Made by a program: the position numbers and the translations under genes. A DNA stretch of 64,000 nt, taken from NCBI GenBank assembly GCA_009782405.1, contig WRJC01000017.1, forward strand, positions 1-64,000, in the 5' to 3' direction. The notes under the pieces are model-generated. The model was not told the origin of the DNA and made no database searches. It saw nothing but the letters and a program-made list of their open reading frames with translations. The DNA is from Oscillospiraceae bacterium. Lineage in GTDB: Bacteria > Bacillota_A > Clostridia > Oscillospirales > WRJC01. Of the stretch, positions 1 through 8,621 are shown piece by piece (position 1 is the first letter of the stretch; each line of letters begins with the position of its first letter).

Positions 1-1
1 C

Positions 2-64
2 GAAGAAGCGGAAACTTCGGGAAATTTTGAAGTTTTGGAAGTTTTTGAAAATGCAAATCCATGA
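2..64 (+). CDS. 3' end of an upstream gene (partial)
   Basis: An open frame enters from the left edge and ends in TGA at 62-64. It reads as an acidic tail (EEAETSGNFEVLEVFENANP) and overlaps the prmC start by 14 bases, as operon genes often do. In many Clostridia the gene before prmC encodes a DUF1385 protein, and an acidic tail would fit that, but 20 residues cannot identify the family. The overlap suggests co-transcription and coupled translation with prmC. Confidence 0.45.
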   Translation, partial: EEAETSGNFEVLEVFENANP

Positions 65-857
65 AATTTCAAAAAGGCTGAAACACGCGGGCATCGAGAA
101 CTGTTTGTTCGAAGCCGGGGAAATAGCCGGGCACATAAAAAAAAGCAATCTCTCCCCCGCCGAAGCGGAGGATTTGGTGAGCCGCCGCATAAGCCGCGAG
201 CCTTTGCAGTATTTGCTCGGAGGGTGGGAATTTTACGGCGACGGGTATAAACTAAACAGGGATTGCCTGATCCCCAGGCCGGAAACCGAATTTCTGACGG
301 AGTATATAATAAATAACGCGAAACCCGGGGCAAAAGTGCTCGATCTCTGCTCCGGCTCGGGGTGCGTCTCAATATCGGCTTTGAAGCGCAGGAAGGATTT
401 GAGCGCGACCCTAATCGAGATATCGCGGGGCGCGCTCGAAATGTCAAAGGAAAACGCGAAACTCAACGGGGTTGAAGAAAGGGCGGATTTTTTTTGCCTC
501 GACATATTCGCGGATTTTGAAAAAATCATGGAAAACGCGGCGCCGATCGGAATGATAGTCTCAAACCCGCCCTATCTGACGGCGTCGGAGGTAAAGCGGC
601 TCAAATCTGAAAAGACGGAGCTCAGCCACGAGCCGGAAGCGGCGTTTTTGGGAGGTTGCGACGGGCTCGGCTTTTACCGCTTCATCATAAAAAATTACAG
701 CGGCGCTTTTTTGGGGGGTACGGCCACCGTTTTCGAGTGCGGGATCGGCCAAAGCGGGAAAATAGCCGGGATGTTTCGCGAAATCGGGTTTTCATGCGAT
801 ATTGTCCGCGATTACGGCGGGGTTGAGCGCATAGTCGCGGGAAACAAATATAGTTAA
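51..857 (+). CDS. prmC: Peptide chain release factor N5-glutamine methyltransferase
   Basis: A cytoplasmic SAM-dependent methyltransferase that methylates the glutamine of the GGQ motif in release factors RF1 and RF2, improving termination. With the ATG at 51 the protein has 268 residues, normal for PrmC/HemK. The N-terminal helical domain covers about 1-75; the SAM-binding motif I DLCSGSG is near 98-104 and the diagnostic NPPY motif is at 172-175. A TTG at 27 would add eight residues, but GGAAG at 37-41 sits nine bases before the ATG, so 51 is preferred. prfA, its usual neighbour, is not downstream; a binding lipoprotein follows after 17 bases. Confidence 0.95.
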   Translation: MQIHEISKRLKHAGIENCLFEAGEIAGHIKKSNLSPAEAEDLVSRRISREPLQYLLGGWEFYGDGYKLNRDCLIPRPETEFLTEYIINNAKPGAKVLDLCSGSGCVSISALKRRKDLSATLIEISRGALEMSKENAKLNGVEERADFFCLDIFADFEKIMENAAPIGMIVSNPPYLTASEVKRLKSEKTELSHEPEAAFLGGCDGLGFYRFIIKNYSGAFLGGTATVFECGIGQSGKIAGMFREIGFSCDIVRDYGGVERIVAGNKYS

Positions 858-874
858 AAAAGGAGATGTATCAA

Positions 875-2407
875 ATGAAAAAAACATTGATTTCAGCGGT
901 TTTGCTGCTCGGCCTTTTGAGCTTCGCGTGCGCGACGGCGGTTTCGTGCGGCGGCGGCGAAAAAGAAAACGATGCGAAAAACGACGCGATCGGCAAACCG
1001 GCCGACGAAAATGACATCATCGACGAAAACGAGGGAAATGTTTTGAGCGAACGGGACATGATAATAGCAAATTATGAGTTGCCCGGGGAAGATTACGGGG
1101 GATATGAATTCACGCTGATGATGAAAGGCGAAAGATCGGACGGCAGCGATTACTGGGACGCGAAAGAAATCAACGCCGACGAGGAGACCGGCGATACGTT
1201 AAACGACGCTGTTTACAAAAGAAACAGGGAAGTCGAGGAAAAATACAACATAACGATCAAAGGGATCTGGGTGCCGCAGGGAAACATCGTGGGAAACCTG
1301 AAAAAGGCGATCACAGCGGGGGACAATACTTACGACGCGCTTTTGATTTCGTTCAACCTGGCCTCGCAGTCGACGAAAAGCGGGTATCTGTATAACCTGA
1401 AACAGGCGCCGCACGTGGATTTGAGCCAGCCCTGGTGGGACCGGAGCATCATGGAGGAGACATCGGTGATGAACAAGACATATTACGCGGCAAGCGACGC
1501 CAACATCATGGACAAAGAGGGCACATGGACGATGATGTTCAACAAAAAGATGATAGCCGATTTCGGGCTTGAAAATCCGTACGCCTTGGTGAAGGAAAAC
1601 AAGTGGACCTTCGACAAGTTCATAGAAATGGCAAAAGGCGTCTCGGCCAACTTGGACGGCAGCGGCGAATTCGGCCAGTATGACCGCTACGGGTTCGCGA
1701 CCACCACGGATTCCGTGCAGGGGCTGATGTTCGCGAGCGGGCTTAGGATAGTCAGGAAAGACGCGAAAGAGGATATCCCGTATTTCGCGCTCAACGGTGA
1801 CGACGTGATTTCAAAGCTCGAAAAAATCGCCTATATCATGAGAGGCGACAATATCGCCCAGCTGATGCAGGACTACACGGGGACGGACACGCATCTCATA
1901 ATTCAGGCCTCATTCGAGGAGAGCCGCGCCCTGTTCTACGCCGAAGTGATGCAGTGCGTGGTCAGGCTGCGCCAGATGGACACGGATTTCGGGATAATAC
2001 CGCTGCCCAAATGGGACGCGAACCAGCCAGAGTATCACACGAATGTGCACCAGTGGGCCTGCAACTGCATGGCGATACCGTCAAACGTCGAAAACATCGA
2101 GCGCTCGGGGCTCATCGTCGAAGCCTTGGCGCACGGCGGGGCGAAATACATCAGGCCCGCGTATTACGACGTCATGCTCAAGACAAAATTCTCAAGGGAC
2201 GAGGAATCCTCCGAAATGCTCGACATAATCTTCGCGAGCCGTTCGGCGGACATAGGGTACATCGACAATGTCGGCTCCATTGTGAGCGATCTGCAGAACA
2301 CGGTGCTAAAAGGGGAGAACGCATTTGTCTCGACTTTCGAGAAAAGGGGCGGCGCGATAGAAAAAGACCTCGCCAAGATCATCGAGGCCTATGAGGCCTT
2401 AAACTGA
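875..2407 (+). CDS. Extracellular solute-binding lipoprotein (sugar-type), paralogue 1
   Basis: A 510-residue surface lipoprotein of the type 2 periplasmic binding fold used by ABC sugar importers. The signal peptide ends in AVSC with Cys25, followed by a low-complexity acidic linker. It shares with five other proteins in this window the blocks NDAVYKRNREVEEKYNI, PWWD, MFNKKMI, DFGIIPLPKWD, PAYYDV and SRDEESSEMLDIIF. The ATG at 875 is preferred over one at 866 because AAGGAG at 859-864 overlaps the latter. No permease or ATPase gene is adjacent. The next gene, a URO-D superfamily protein, follows after 97 bases with its own ribosome binding site, so the two probably form an operon. The ligand cannot be told from sequence. 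Confidence 0.9.
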   Translation: MKKTLISAVLLLGLLSFACATAVSCGGGEKENDAKNDAIGKPADENDIIDENEGNVLSERDMIIANYELPGEDYGGYEFTLMMKGERSDGSDYWDAKEINADEETGDTLNDAVYKRNREVEEKYNITIKGIWVPQGNIVGNLKKAITAGDNTYDALLISFNLASQSTKSGYLYNLKQAPHVDLSQPWWDRSIMEETSVMNKTYYAASDANIMDKEGTWTMMFNKKMIADFGLENPYALVKENKWTFDKFIEMAKGVSANLDGSGEFGQYDRYGFATTTDSVQGLMFASGLRIVRKDAKEDIPYFALNGDDVISKLEKIAYIMRGDNIAQLMQDYTGTDTHLIIQASFEESRALFYAEVMQCVVRLRQMDTDFGIIPLPKWDANQPEYHTNVHQWACNCMAIPSNVENIERSGLIVEALAHGGAKYIRPAYYDVMLKTKFSRDEESSEMLDIIFASRSADIGYIDNVGSIVSDLQNTVLKGENAFVSTFEKRGGAIEKDLAKIIEAYEALN

Positions 2408-2504
2408 CTAAAATTTTAAAACCAAATTCCAAAAAGCCTTGGACAAAACCATAGATAGCTTTTCGAGCCTGGACGGCGAATAAAACAAAAAGAGAGGGAA
2501 AATC

Positions 2505-3689
2505 ATGATCGATTTTTCATTTGACGAGCTTGAGGAAAGCAAACGCAACCACGCGGACGATGTCATCGACGAGCTGATCGGGCTCGTGCTTGCGGCATAC
2601 CCAAAAAAACGCCTCGACGCGATAAGGGCGCGCTCCGAATACAGCTGGAACAGCAAAAACGCCGCCAAAGGCGTCGGCGGCGACAGGATTTCCTATGTGG
2701 TGTGGAACGGCAATGTGCCCGAGGAGCCCAAAATCCCCGAAGATGCCTCGGATGTGCAAAGGGACATGATCTCCCAGCTCAAGGCGATACTGCACAACGC
2801 GGTCATAGACGACGAGTATTACCCCGGGTTCTCCTCGGGCTGCGAGCAGGTCACGATCCCCTCGATGTTTTGCTGCGTCAAGGAGAGCATATCGAACTCA
2901 AATCACATAAAACCCGTGATAGAATCCCCCTCGGACGTCTACCGCCTGCCCGAGGCCGAGATACGCGAGGGATATATGTGCCATGATATGCTCTGGCGCA
3001 TGGCGTACAAATACAAAAGGGCCGGCGCTAAAATCCCGGTCTACATAACGGACATACAGGGGCCTTTCTCGTGCGCGGCGCAAATATGGGGCATAGAGAA
3101 TTTTTTGGGCGATTTGTACGAGTATCCAAACGAGGCGCATCATCTTCTCTCGCTATGCACGGATGCGATCATAAAATACTATCATGCCATGTACGAGGTC
3201 ACAAACGGGGAGGCGATACCGATACACTGCTTTCCCATGATATGGGTGCCAAAAGACTGCGGGGTCGCGGTCAGCGACGATTTTTTCGCGGTGGTCGGGG
3301 CGAATACGGTCAAAGAGTTTTCCGCGCCGTATCTCGACAAAATCGGCGCGGAATTCGGCGGGATCACGGCGCACACCTGCGGGAACATGAACCATCTTCC
3401 GGAGGTGATGAACTCGATGAAAACGCTGAAAGCCGTCAATTTCGGCGGCTCCGAAACGGATCTTTTAAAATACGCGAGCCGGTGCGACCCGAATATCGCC
3501 CTCTTGGTGCACAGGAGCGTGATGTCGGTGAACGGGCTCCCGATGTTCGACACGATCGAAGAGATTTTGCGCCACCGGGCCGCCGCGCAAAGAGCCACGG
3601 GGGTGAAAGTGTTCGCCTCGCCGAACGGGACCGGCGAGCCTTTGAGCGACGCGAATCTCAGATTGTGGGAGGATGCCGCGCGGCTTTGA
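2505..3689 (+). CDS. Uroporphyrinogen decarboxylase (URO-D) superfamily protein
   Basis: A 394-residue soluble protein of the URO-D/MtaA/CmuA TIM-barrel superfamily. The barrel signatures are visible: an ITDIQGPFSCAAQIWG block, a central region with DAIIKYYHAM, then ISAPYLDKIG-like and THTCGNMNHL segments typical of methyltransferase-type members, where a His or Cys near TCGN can bind metal. No other heme biosynthesis gene is nearby, so a tetrapyrrole role is unlikely. The neighbours (binding lipoprotein upstream; a related protein in the sugar-acid operon at 36.7 kb) suggest a carbohydrate or C1-group role. GAGAGGG precedes the ATG. The two URO-D proteins here are diverged paralogues. Confidence 0.8.
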   Translation: MIDFSFDELEESKRNHADDVIDELIGLVLAAYPKKRLDAIRARSEYSWNSKNAAKGVGGDRISYVVWNGNVPEEPKIPEDASDVQRDMISQLKAILHNAVIDDEYYPGFSSGCEQVTIPSMFCCVKESISNSNHIKPVIESPSDVYRLPEAEIREGYMCHDMLWRMAYKYKRAGAKIPVYITDIQGPFSCAAQIWGIENFLGDLYEYPNEAHHLLSLCTDAIIKYYHAMYEVTNGEAIPIHCFPMIWVPKDCGVAVSDDFFAVVGANTVKEFSAPYLDKIGAEFGGITAHTCGNMNHLPEVMNSMKTLKAVNFGGSETDLLKYASRCDPNIALLVHRSVMSVNGLPMFDTIEEILRHRAAAQRATGVKVFASPNGTGEPLSDANLRLWEDAARL

Positions 3690-3695
3690 GCGATG

Positions 3696-3848
3696 TCATG
3701 CCACTGTCTTGTCGGTGTAATTCAATACAGCGATCTCTGTCATGGCCGTCGTTGCCGCTTTCACAATTTTTTCGAGATTCAATGCGACTTCATTGCTGTA
3801 TACCGATGCGCCACATTGCTCGCGTTCGCGGCAAGGCGCATTTTTCAC
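3696..3848 (-). CDS. Small 50-residue protein, unknown
   Basis: A short frame starting with GTG at 3848 and ending TGA at 3696, between two convergent genes. The start is preceded on its own strand by AGAGGG at about five bases. The product is protein-like, with the stretch SNEVALNLEKIV followed by KAATTAMTEIAVLNY, and a Cys-rich start (APCREREQC). Two tandem copies of CTTCGTCAA lie just upstream. I have no firm family; the composition and intergenic setting resemble short repeated frames in Clostridia, so it may be part of an intergenic repeat rather than a functional gene. Confidence 0.4.
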   Translation of the reverse strand: MKNAPCREREQCGASVYSNEVALNLEKIVKAATTAMTEIAVLNYTDKTVA

Positions 3849-3963
3849 GATCCCTCTCTTCCTTCGTCAACCTTCGTCAAATAACTCCGGCTGCATTATC
3901 TTCGCTGCTCGCGAGCAATATTATACCATAAATTTTTGGGGAATTCGATATCAAATTTCACTG

Positions 3964-5373
3964 TCAAATATCCAAGATTTCCAAAATCTCGCAGTCTTCC
4001 AGGCTGCCGTAGTCGCCGTCGGCGGGCTTCTCGTCCGGTCCGTGCGTCACCCCGTAAGCCAGCGGCTTGTATCCCCCGAATGCCCGAACGCCGTCCCTCT
4101 CTATCGCCCAGAGCTTGCCGCGCGATTTCCATGTGACATTTCCCGCGATCCGGTGAATGCACGGCATCGGCCCGATTTCCGGGTCGCGGACCCTCTCGCC
4201 CAATTCCCTGATCAGCATGGGCCAGAAAACTTCGAAATACGCGGACGCATACGCCACGGAAAGTATCGGTTCCGGCGTGAACACCGCCGGGGGAAACGTT
4301 CCGTCGCAAAACATATATGCAGCCGCCGTTTTGCGCAAATTTTTCAGGCGGGCATTTTTTTTTGCGTCGGGGTGGCGCGAAAGATAATTTTGCATATGGT
4401 ATATCATAACGGGGTACAGGGCTACCATGTTGGGCGTTTTGATCCATTCGACCACATAGGATTTGTCGCCGGGGTCGGTTTTCGCGCCGTACATCAAATG
4501 CGAAAGGCCGTCTTCCGCGGTAAAAATCGTGTCAAAGAGGCGCTTGCAGACGTTGTCCATGACGGCGAGGATATGTTCGCCGCCGGCAGACTTGTATATC
4601 CGCTCAAGCATATCCAACACGTGATAATAGTATATCGTGCGCTCGGTGGAATTATATCCGTCGCCCCGTTCGAACTGCCCGATGCCCTCATAATAGTACA
4701 AAGGCGAGAGATACAGCTCCAAGGCCGGCTTGCCGTGTTTTTCGTAGCGCGAAAAATCGCCGTAGATTTCGCCGTACCGCGCAAGCCCCGCAATCACCGT
4801 CAAGTCCTGGTTGGTCACGCCGCTCCAGCGGATTTCCGGGTCCATCTTGGGAAAATGCTCCCTGCCGCCGTAGGCGAACCGTTTATGGAAATACTCCCAG
4901 CTCCGATCGACTGCGGGCTTGACCATATCCCTCAAAATCGGGTCGGCGTGTTTCCACGCCGCATAATCCAAAAGCGCCAGAACCGGCATATTCTGGTGAA
5001 TCGCGCAGGATTGATGCGAATGGTATGCCGGCTCGAATTCTGCGGCAGAATGGCGGAAACCGCCGTCCGGGTTCTGCAAAAACAAATTGTTCGAGCACAT
5101 ATCGCCGGCCAGCCGCTTCCAGCGCGGGTTGCCCGTTTTTTCGTACAGCTGCCGCGCGCCCTCCATCAGGTAATAATACTTGCCCGCGCCCTGCCCCTGA
5201 TAGCGCCTCGAAAGCACCGAGATTTCGCCCCAGCAGGAATGCAAAATCAAGCCCCCGAATTCGCCCGGGCCCTGCTGCCACTCGAAAAACAGCGACGTCA
5301 GCCTGTCCAAGGCGTTCTGGCTCCATATTTCTTCATATTCCGCGTCTTTGCGCGGATATTTTATTACTTTCAT
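3964..5373 (-). CDS. Hypothetical protein, probable (alpha/alpha)6-barrel carbohydrate-active protein
   Basis: A 469-residue soluble protein with no signal peptide. GGAGG lies eight bases before the ATG. It is rich in Trp, Tyr and His and in repeated helical segments, for example YYYLMEGARQLYEKTGNPRW, HSHQSCAIHQNMPVLALLDY and WEYFHKRFAYGG. This pattern is typical of six-hairpin glycosidases and lyases (GH88/GH105 or GH127-like shapes), but I see no catalytic signature that fixes a family. The sugar-centred surroundings (binding lipoprotein and URO-D protein to the left) fit a role in oligosaccharide or uronate breakdown. It is transcribed toward the URO-D gene. Confidence 0.6.
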   Translation of the reverse strand: MKVIKYPRKDAEYEEIWSQNALDRLTSLFFEWQQGPGEFGGLILHSCWGEISVLSRRYQGQGAGKYYYLMEGARQLYEKTGNPRWKRLAGDMCSNNLFLQNPDGGFRHSAAEFEPAYHSHQSCAIHQNMPVLALLDYAAWKHADPILRDMVKPAVDRSWEYFHKRFAYGGREHFPKMDPEIRWSGVTNQDLTVIAGLARYGEIYGDFSRYEKHGKPALELYLSPLYYYEGIGQFERGDGYNSTERTIYYYHVLDMLERIYKSAGGEHILAVMDNVCKRLFDTIFTAEDGLSHLMYGAKTDPGDKSYVVEWIKTPNMVALYPVMIYHMQNYLSRHPDAKKNARLKNLRKTAAAYMFCDGTFPPAVFTPEPILSVAYASAYFEVFWPMLIRELGERVRDPEIGPMPCIHRIAGNVTWKSRGKLWAIERDGVRAFGGYKPLAYGVTHGPDEKPADGDYGSLEDCEILEILDI

Positions 5374-5473
5374 GGTTTTTCCTCCGTATTATTCACTTGC
5401 CCCACTGCTTCCATCGCTTATCCCTGCATTAGCCGCCATTTAATCACTCGCAAAAATTATCTAAATACCTGCG

Positions 5474-7039
5474 TCAAACTATGACCTCGAATATGCGCTT
5501 CCCGCCGATTTCGACCCATTCGGCTTTGGTTTGTTTGTTTTTCTTGCGGAAGTCAAATGTCAGCAAATATCCCGTTTTGGATTTCTTGATGTCCATATAT
5601 CCAAGCAGCTGCGCATAAGCTTCTTTGTTGTACTCTTCCCCGCGCCATATTTTCAGCTCGATTATGAACTGCTCGCTTCCGAAATCCACGACCAGATCCA
5701 TTCTGCGCTGGTCCCTTGTTTCGCTTTCCACATGATAGTATCCTTCGCCGTTTATGAACGGGCGCAGATACGACAAAAACAGCAGCCGCCCGTGGCGCTC
5801 CAAAAATTTTGCGTCTTTTTCCGTGAACACTTCGGCATAATGGCCGGCGAATTTGCGAAGGCAAAGCTCCAAGTCCAATTTGCCGTTTCTGACAGCTTCG
5901 GAGATGACGCCCTTTATTTTTTTCGTTTCCGTGTTTGTCTGGTCTTTCGAGATGAAATAGTCGTATATGATCGTCTCGAAGATTCTGTTCGAAACTGCCG
6001 CGATGCCGTTTTTGCCCTCTATTATCCCATATATGTTCGCAAGGTCTATCACGGGGTTGCCGATTTTGAAAGTGTAGCTTTCGCCTGAAATTAAGATATT
6101 GTACAACAGCTGGTGCAGCTCTTTGTTGTTTTCCAGATTTTTGTAGATGTCGTCAAACAATGTGTTCTTTTCGTATATTATGGCATTGACCGCCCTTCGC
6201 ACTCCCGCCAGAGTCCAGTCTTTATCGAGTTTTTCGTCGATATGCTGGCATATCCTCGAAACCAAAAACGGATAGCCGTTTGTATGGCTATGGATTTCCC
6301 CGGACATTTCGGCGATTTCCATGCACGTGTTGTGGTCTGCCTCGTAGCTTTTCAGCATGGTGGATATTTCGGCGGGGTTAAACGACATATCGACATCAAA
6401 ATCCACGGCTATGTTCCAGGGCGAGTTGTATATTTTGCCCTCAGCCGGCGCCGGCGCGTATGCCCCCTCGTTTATCATTTTCAGCTTGATGTTCTTTACA
6501 TCGTAGACCCCGGAAAGGATCACGCTGTGGAAAGTATGGTCCATGTCGGCCTGGCGATCCAAAAATTTTGTCCTGAGCATGCTTATAAATTGCAAAAATA
6601 CCTGGTGGTTGCTCGTCCTGTCCACCTCATCTATCATCAAAACGACTTTTTTTCCTTTGCACATATCGGCAATATGGCGGCTCAACAATTTAAAATCGGT
6701 TATATCGCATTTGTTCCATTGTTCAATATATTCCTTTGGAGCCGAAGTAAATTGCAGCGCCCTCGCTATCTGTCCCACAAATGTCGGGCAAAAAAGTTCC
6801 TGCGAGGCGAAGCTTTCGTCTCCAAGCCCCTCGAAACTGATTTTCACGCAGATATATTCACCGAAAAGCTCCTTTTGGATCATGTTGAGAGTGGTCGTCT
6901 TTCCGTATTGGCGCGCGCGGTTTATCGTGAAATAGCTTTCTCTGTCGATCAAGCCCTTTATTTTTTCCAATTTTTCCCCGATATCGACCATATAATGCTT
7001 TTGGGGCACGCAGATTCCGGCTGTGTTGAAACTTCGCAT
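5474..7039 (-). CDS. AAA-like ATPase with C-terminal PD-(D/E)XK nuclease domain (AAA_35 family)
   Basis: A 521-residue protein. The N-terminus carries the AAA_35 signature: FNTAGICVPQKHYMV, then the variant P-loop NRARQYGKTTTLNMI, then Walker B VVLMIDEVD. The C-terminal 120 residues form a PD-(D/E)XK nuclease-like domain with MDLVVDFGSEQFIIELKIW, giving D and ExK, and the usual QLLGYMD and TGYLLTFDF strands. Start ATG at 7039 is chosen because AAGGGG lies just upstream, rather than a start 48 bases earlier. Such proteins are common, often multicopy, accessory genes in Clostridia and Bacteroidetes; mobile-element or defence roles are suspected but unproven. A consensus promoter precedes it. 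Confidence 0.85.
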   Translation of the reverse strand: MRSFNTAGICVPQKHYMVDIGEKLEKIKGLIDRESYFTINRARQYGKTTTLNMIQKELFGEYICVKISFEGLGDESFASQELFCPTFVGQIARALQFTSAPKEYIEQWNKCDITDFKLLSRHIADMCKGKKVVLMIDEVDRTSNHQVFLQFISMLRTKFLDRQADMDHTFHSVILSGVYDVKNIKLKMINEGAYAPAPAEGKIYNSPWNIAVDFDVDMSFNPAEISTMLKSYEADHNTCMEIAEMSGEIHSHTNGYPFLVSRICQHIDEKLDKDWTLAGVRRAVNAIIYEKNTLFDDIYKNLENNKELHQLLYNILISGESYTFKIGNPVIDLANIYGIIEGKNGIAAVSNRIFETIIYDYFISKDQTNTETKKIKGVISEAVRNGKLDLELCLRKFAGHYAEVFTEKDAKFLERHGRLLFLSYLRPFINGEGYYHVESETRDQRRMDLVVDFGSEQFIIELKIWRGEEYNKEAYAQLLGYMDIKKSKTGYLLTFDFRKKNKQTKAEWVEIGGKRIFEVIV

Positions 7040-7077
7040 AAAAATCCCCTTAGTTTTTTTATCGAAACATGCTTCAC

Positions 7078-7106
7078 ATTTTACCACAATTTTTTGTTTT
7101 TGTCAA
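7078..7106 (-). promoter_or_regulatory. Promoter of the AAA_35 gene
   Basis: On the minus strand TTGACA (7101-7106) and TAAAAT (7078-7083) are separated by 17 bases, about 40 bases upstream of the ATG at 7039. Confidence 0.7.
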
Positions 7107-7136
7107 TTCTTTGGAAAACAAATATCGCGGCTGCTG

Positions 7137-7165
7137 TTGACAAATGCCGATAATAGTGGTACAAT
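7137..7165 (+). promoter_or_regulatory. Strong sigma-A type promoter
   Basis: TTGACA (7137-7142), a 17-base spacer and TACAAT (7160-7165). It is followed by AAAGGAGG at 7194-7201 but only a 22-codon frame, so its target is either that small frame or recA, 310 bases downstream. Confidence 0.65.
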
Positions 7166-7212
7166 TGGCGTATACGGAAAAAAATATGCGCAAAGGAGGT
7201 TATACAAGATTT

Positions 7213-7281
7213 ATGAAAAAGAAACCAGATGACCGGGGACTTTTGCATATTGCGAAAATAAACTTGACAGAGACCATTTGA
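7213..7281 (+). CDS. Possible 22-residue leader or small protein upstream of recA
   Basis: ATG at 7213 to TGA at 7281, product MKKKPDDRGLLHIAKINLTE plus two residues. A full promoter (7137-7165) and an AAAGGAGG site stand upstream, but the spacing from the site to the ATG is about 11 bases, longer than usual. No family is recognised. It could be a small protein, a leader for recA, or the remains of a deleted gene. Confidence 0.3.
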   Translation: MKKKPDDRGLLHIAKINLTETI

Positions 7282-7303
7282 TTTCGCAGCAATTTGTTTT
7301 TTG

Positions 7304-7333
7304 TTGCTTTTTGTTTCGGGATTGCGATATAAT
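7304..7333 (+). promoter_or_regulatory. Candidate upstream promoter for recA
   Basis: TTGCTT (7304-7309), an 18-base spacer and a perfect TATAAT (7328-7333), 140 bases before the recA ATG. Confidence 0.5.
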
Positions 7334-7370
7334 ATCCATGATTTAAAACTTTACAAAGCGTTCGTTTTTA

Positions 7371-7407
7371 ATATGACACGCTGTTGTCATATGCCTTGTG
7401 ATATAAT
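7371..7407 (+). promoter_or_regulatory. recA-proximal promoter with overlapping inverted repeat
   Basis: An extended -10 element TGATATAAT lies at 7399-7407 without a good -35 at the normal distance. Just upstream is a perfect inverted repeat, ATATGACA (7371-7378) and TGTCATAT (7385-7392), separated by six bases, covering the -35 region. This is the position of a repressor or activator site. It does not match the Gram-positive LexA box (CGAAC-N4-GTTCG). Confidence 0.55.
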
Positions 7408-7472
7408 GTACATATAGAAAAAACACAAAATTTTTACCAAAATATTAAAGATGAAAAAGGGGAATTTGAAAG

Positions 7473-8603
7473 ATGGCAAAATCAAATTTGGGGCAGATAA
7501 AAAAAGACCTGCCGGAAAATGAAGAACAAAAAAAATCGGCGCTCAAGGACGCGATGGCCGACATCCAGAAAAGTTTCGGCGCGGGCTCGATCATGAAACT
7601 CGGGGAGCACGCCCGGATGAACGTGAGCGCGATACCCACGGGCTCGCTGACCTTGGATCTCGCGCTGGGCATCGGCGGGCTTCCAAAGGGCAGGATCGTC
7701 GAGATCTACGGCCCGGAGGCCTCGGGCAAAACCACGCTCGCGCTATCGACGGTGGCGCAGTGCCAGAATATGGGCGGGGTGGCGGCGTTCATAGACGCGG
7801 AGCACGCCCTCGATCCCGTATACGCCAAAAAACTCGGGGTGGACACCGACAACCTCCTCATTTCCCAGCCCGACTACGGCGAACAGGCGCTTGAGATAAC
7901 GGACAAGCTCATCCGCTCGGGCGCAATCGACATAATCGTGATCGACTCCGTGGCCGCGCTCGTGCCCAGGGAGGAAATCGACGGGAACATGGGAGACAAG
8001 AACATGGCGCTGCAGGCGAGGCTGATGTCGCAGGCGCTCCGCAAACTCTCGGGGAGTATATCGAGGACCTCGTGCCTTGTGATATTCATAAACCAGCTCC
8101 GCTCCTCGATGGCGATGTACGGCGCGCCCGAGACCACCACGGGGGGCAAGGCGCTCAAATTCTACGCCTCGGTGCGAATAGACATAAGAAAAACCGAGAC
8201 GATAACCGAGGCAAAAGAAGCGGTGGCCAACAAAGTCAAGTGCAAAATCGCCAAAAACAAAGTGGCCCCGCCGTTCAAAGTGGCCGAATTCGTGCTCACT
8301 TTCGGCGAGGGGATAGACCACGCGGGCGAGATATTGGAGCTTGCGACCACGATGGACATAATCAAAAAGAGCGGCTCGTGGTTCTCGTACAACGGCGAGA
8401 GGATAGGCCAGGGCAAAGAAGCGGTGGCCAAATATTTCAAGGAAAACAAAGACTTGGCCGAGGAAATAGAGAAACTGGTCAGGGCAAACGCCGAAAAAGT
8501 GACGCTCGCCGAAGAAGAAGTCAAAGATTCGGACGGCGACGACGATGAAGTCGATCCGGACGACGTCCCGCTCGACATCGTGGTGGAAGATTTCGAGGAA
8601 TAG
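7473..8603 (+). CDS. recA: Recombinase RecA
   Basis: The 376-residue DNA strand-exchange ATPase of homologous recombination and SOS induction. The Walker A motif GPEASGKTT is at 80-88; the Walker B strand [10 protein letters not shown] and the L2 loop region with FINQLRSSM and [18 protein letters not shown] are intact. The C-terminal tail is strongly acidic ([18 protein letters not shown]), a normal autoregulatory feature. The N-terminus is about 20 residues longer and more charged than that of E. coli. recX and rimO follow closely on the same strand. Confidence 0.98.
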   Translation: MAKSNLGQIKKDLPENEEQKKSALKDAMADIQKSFGAGSIMKLGEHARMNVSAIPTGSLTLDLALGIGGLPKGRIVEIYGPEASGKTTLALSTVAQCQNMGGVAAFIDAEHALDPVYAKKLGVDTDNLLISQPDYGEQALEITDKLIRSGAIDIIVIDSVAALVPREEIDGNMGDKNMALQARLMSQALRKLSGSISRTSCLVIFINQLRSSMAMYGAPETTTGGKALKFYASVRIDIRKTETITEAKEAVANKVKCKIAKNKVAPPFKVAEFVLTFGEGIDHAGEILELATTMDIIKKSGSWFSYNGERIGQGKEAVAKYFKENKDLAEEIEKLVRANAEKVTLAEEEVKDSDGDDDEVDPDDVPLDIVVEDFEE

Positions 8604-8621
8604 GATTCAAAAAACGGTATT

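Noticed and set aside
3742..5484. A 580-codon plus-strand frame opposite the 469-residue gene
   Set aside because: It is antisense to a gene with a good ribosome binding site and protein-like composition; its product is rich in Arg, His and Phe typical of shadow frames.
7282..7472. LexA operator upstream of recA
   Set aside because: No CGAAC-N4-GTTCG type box; only an unrelated inverted repeat.
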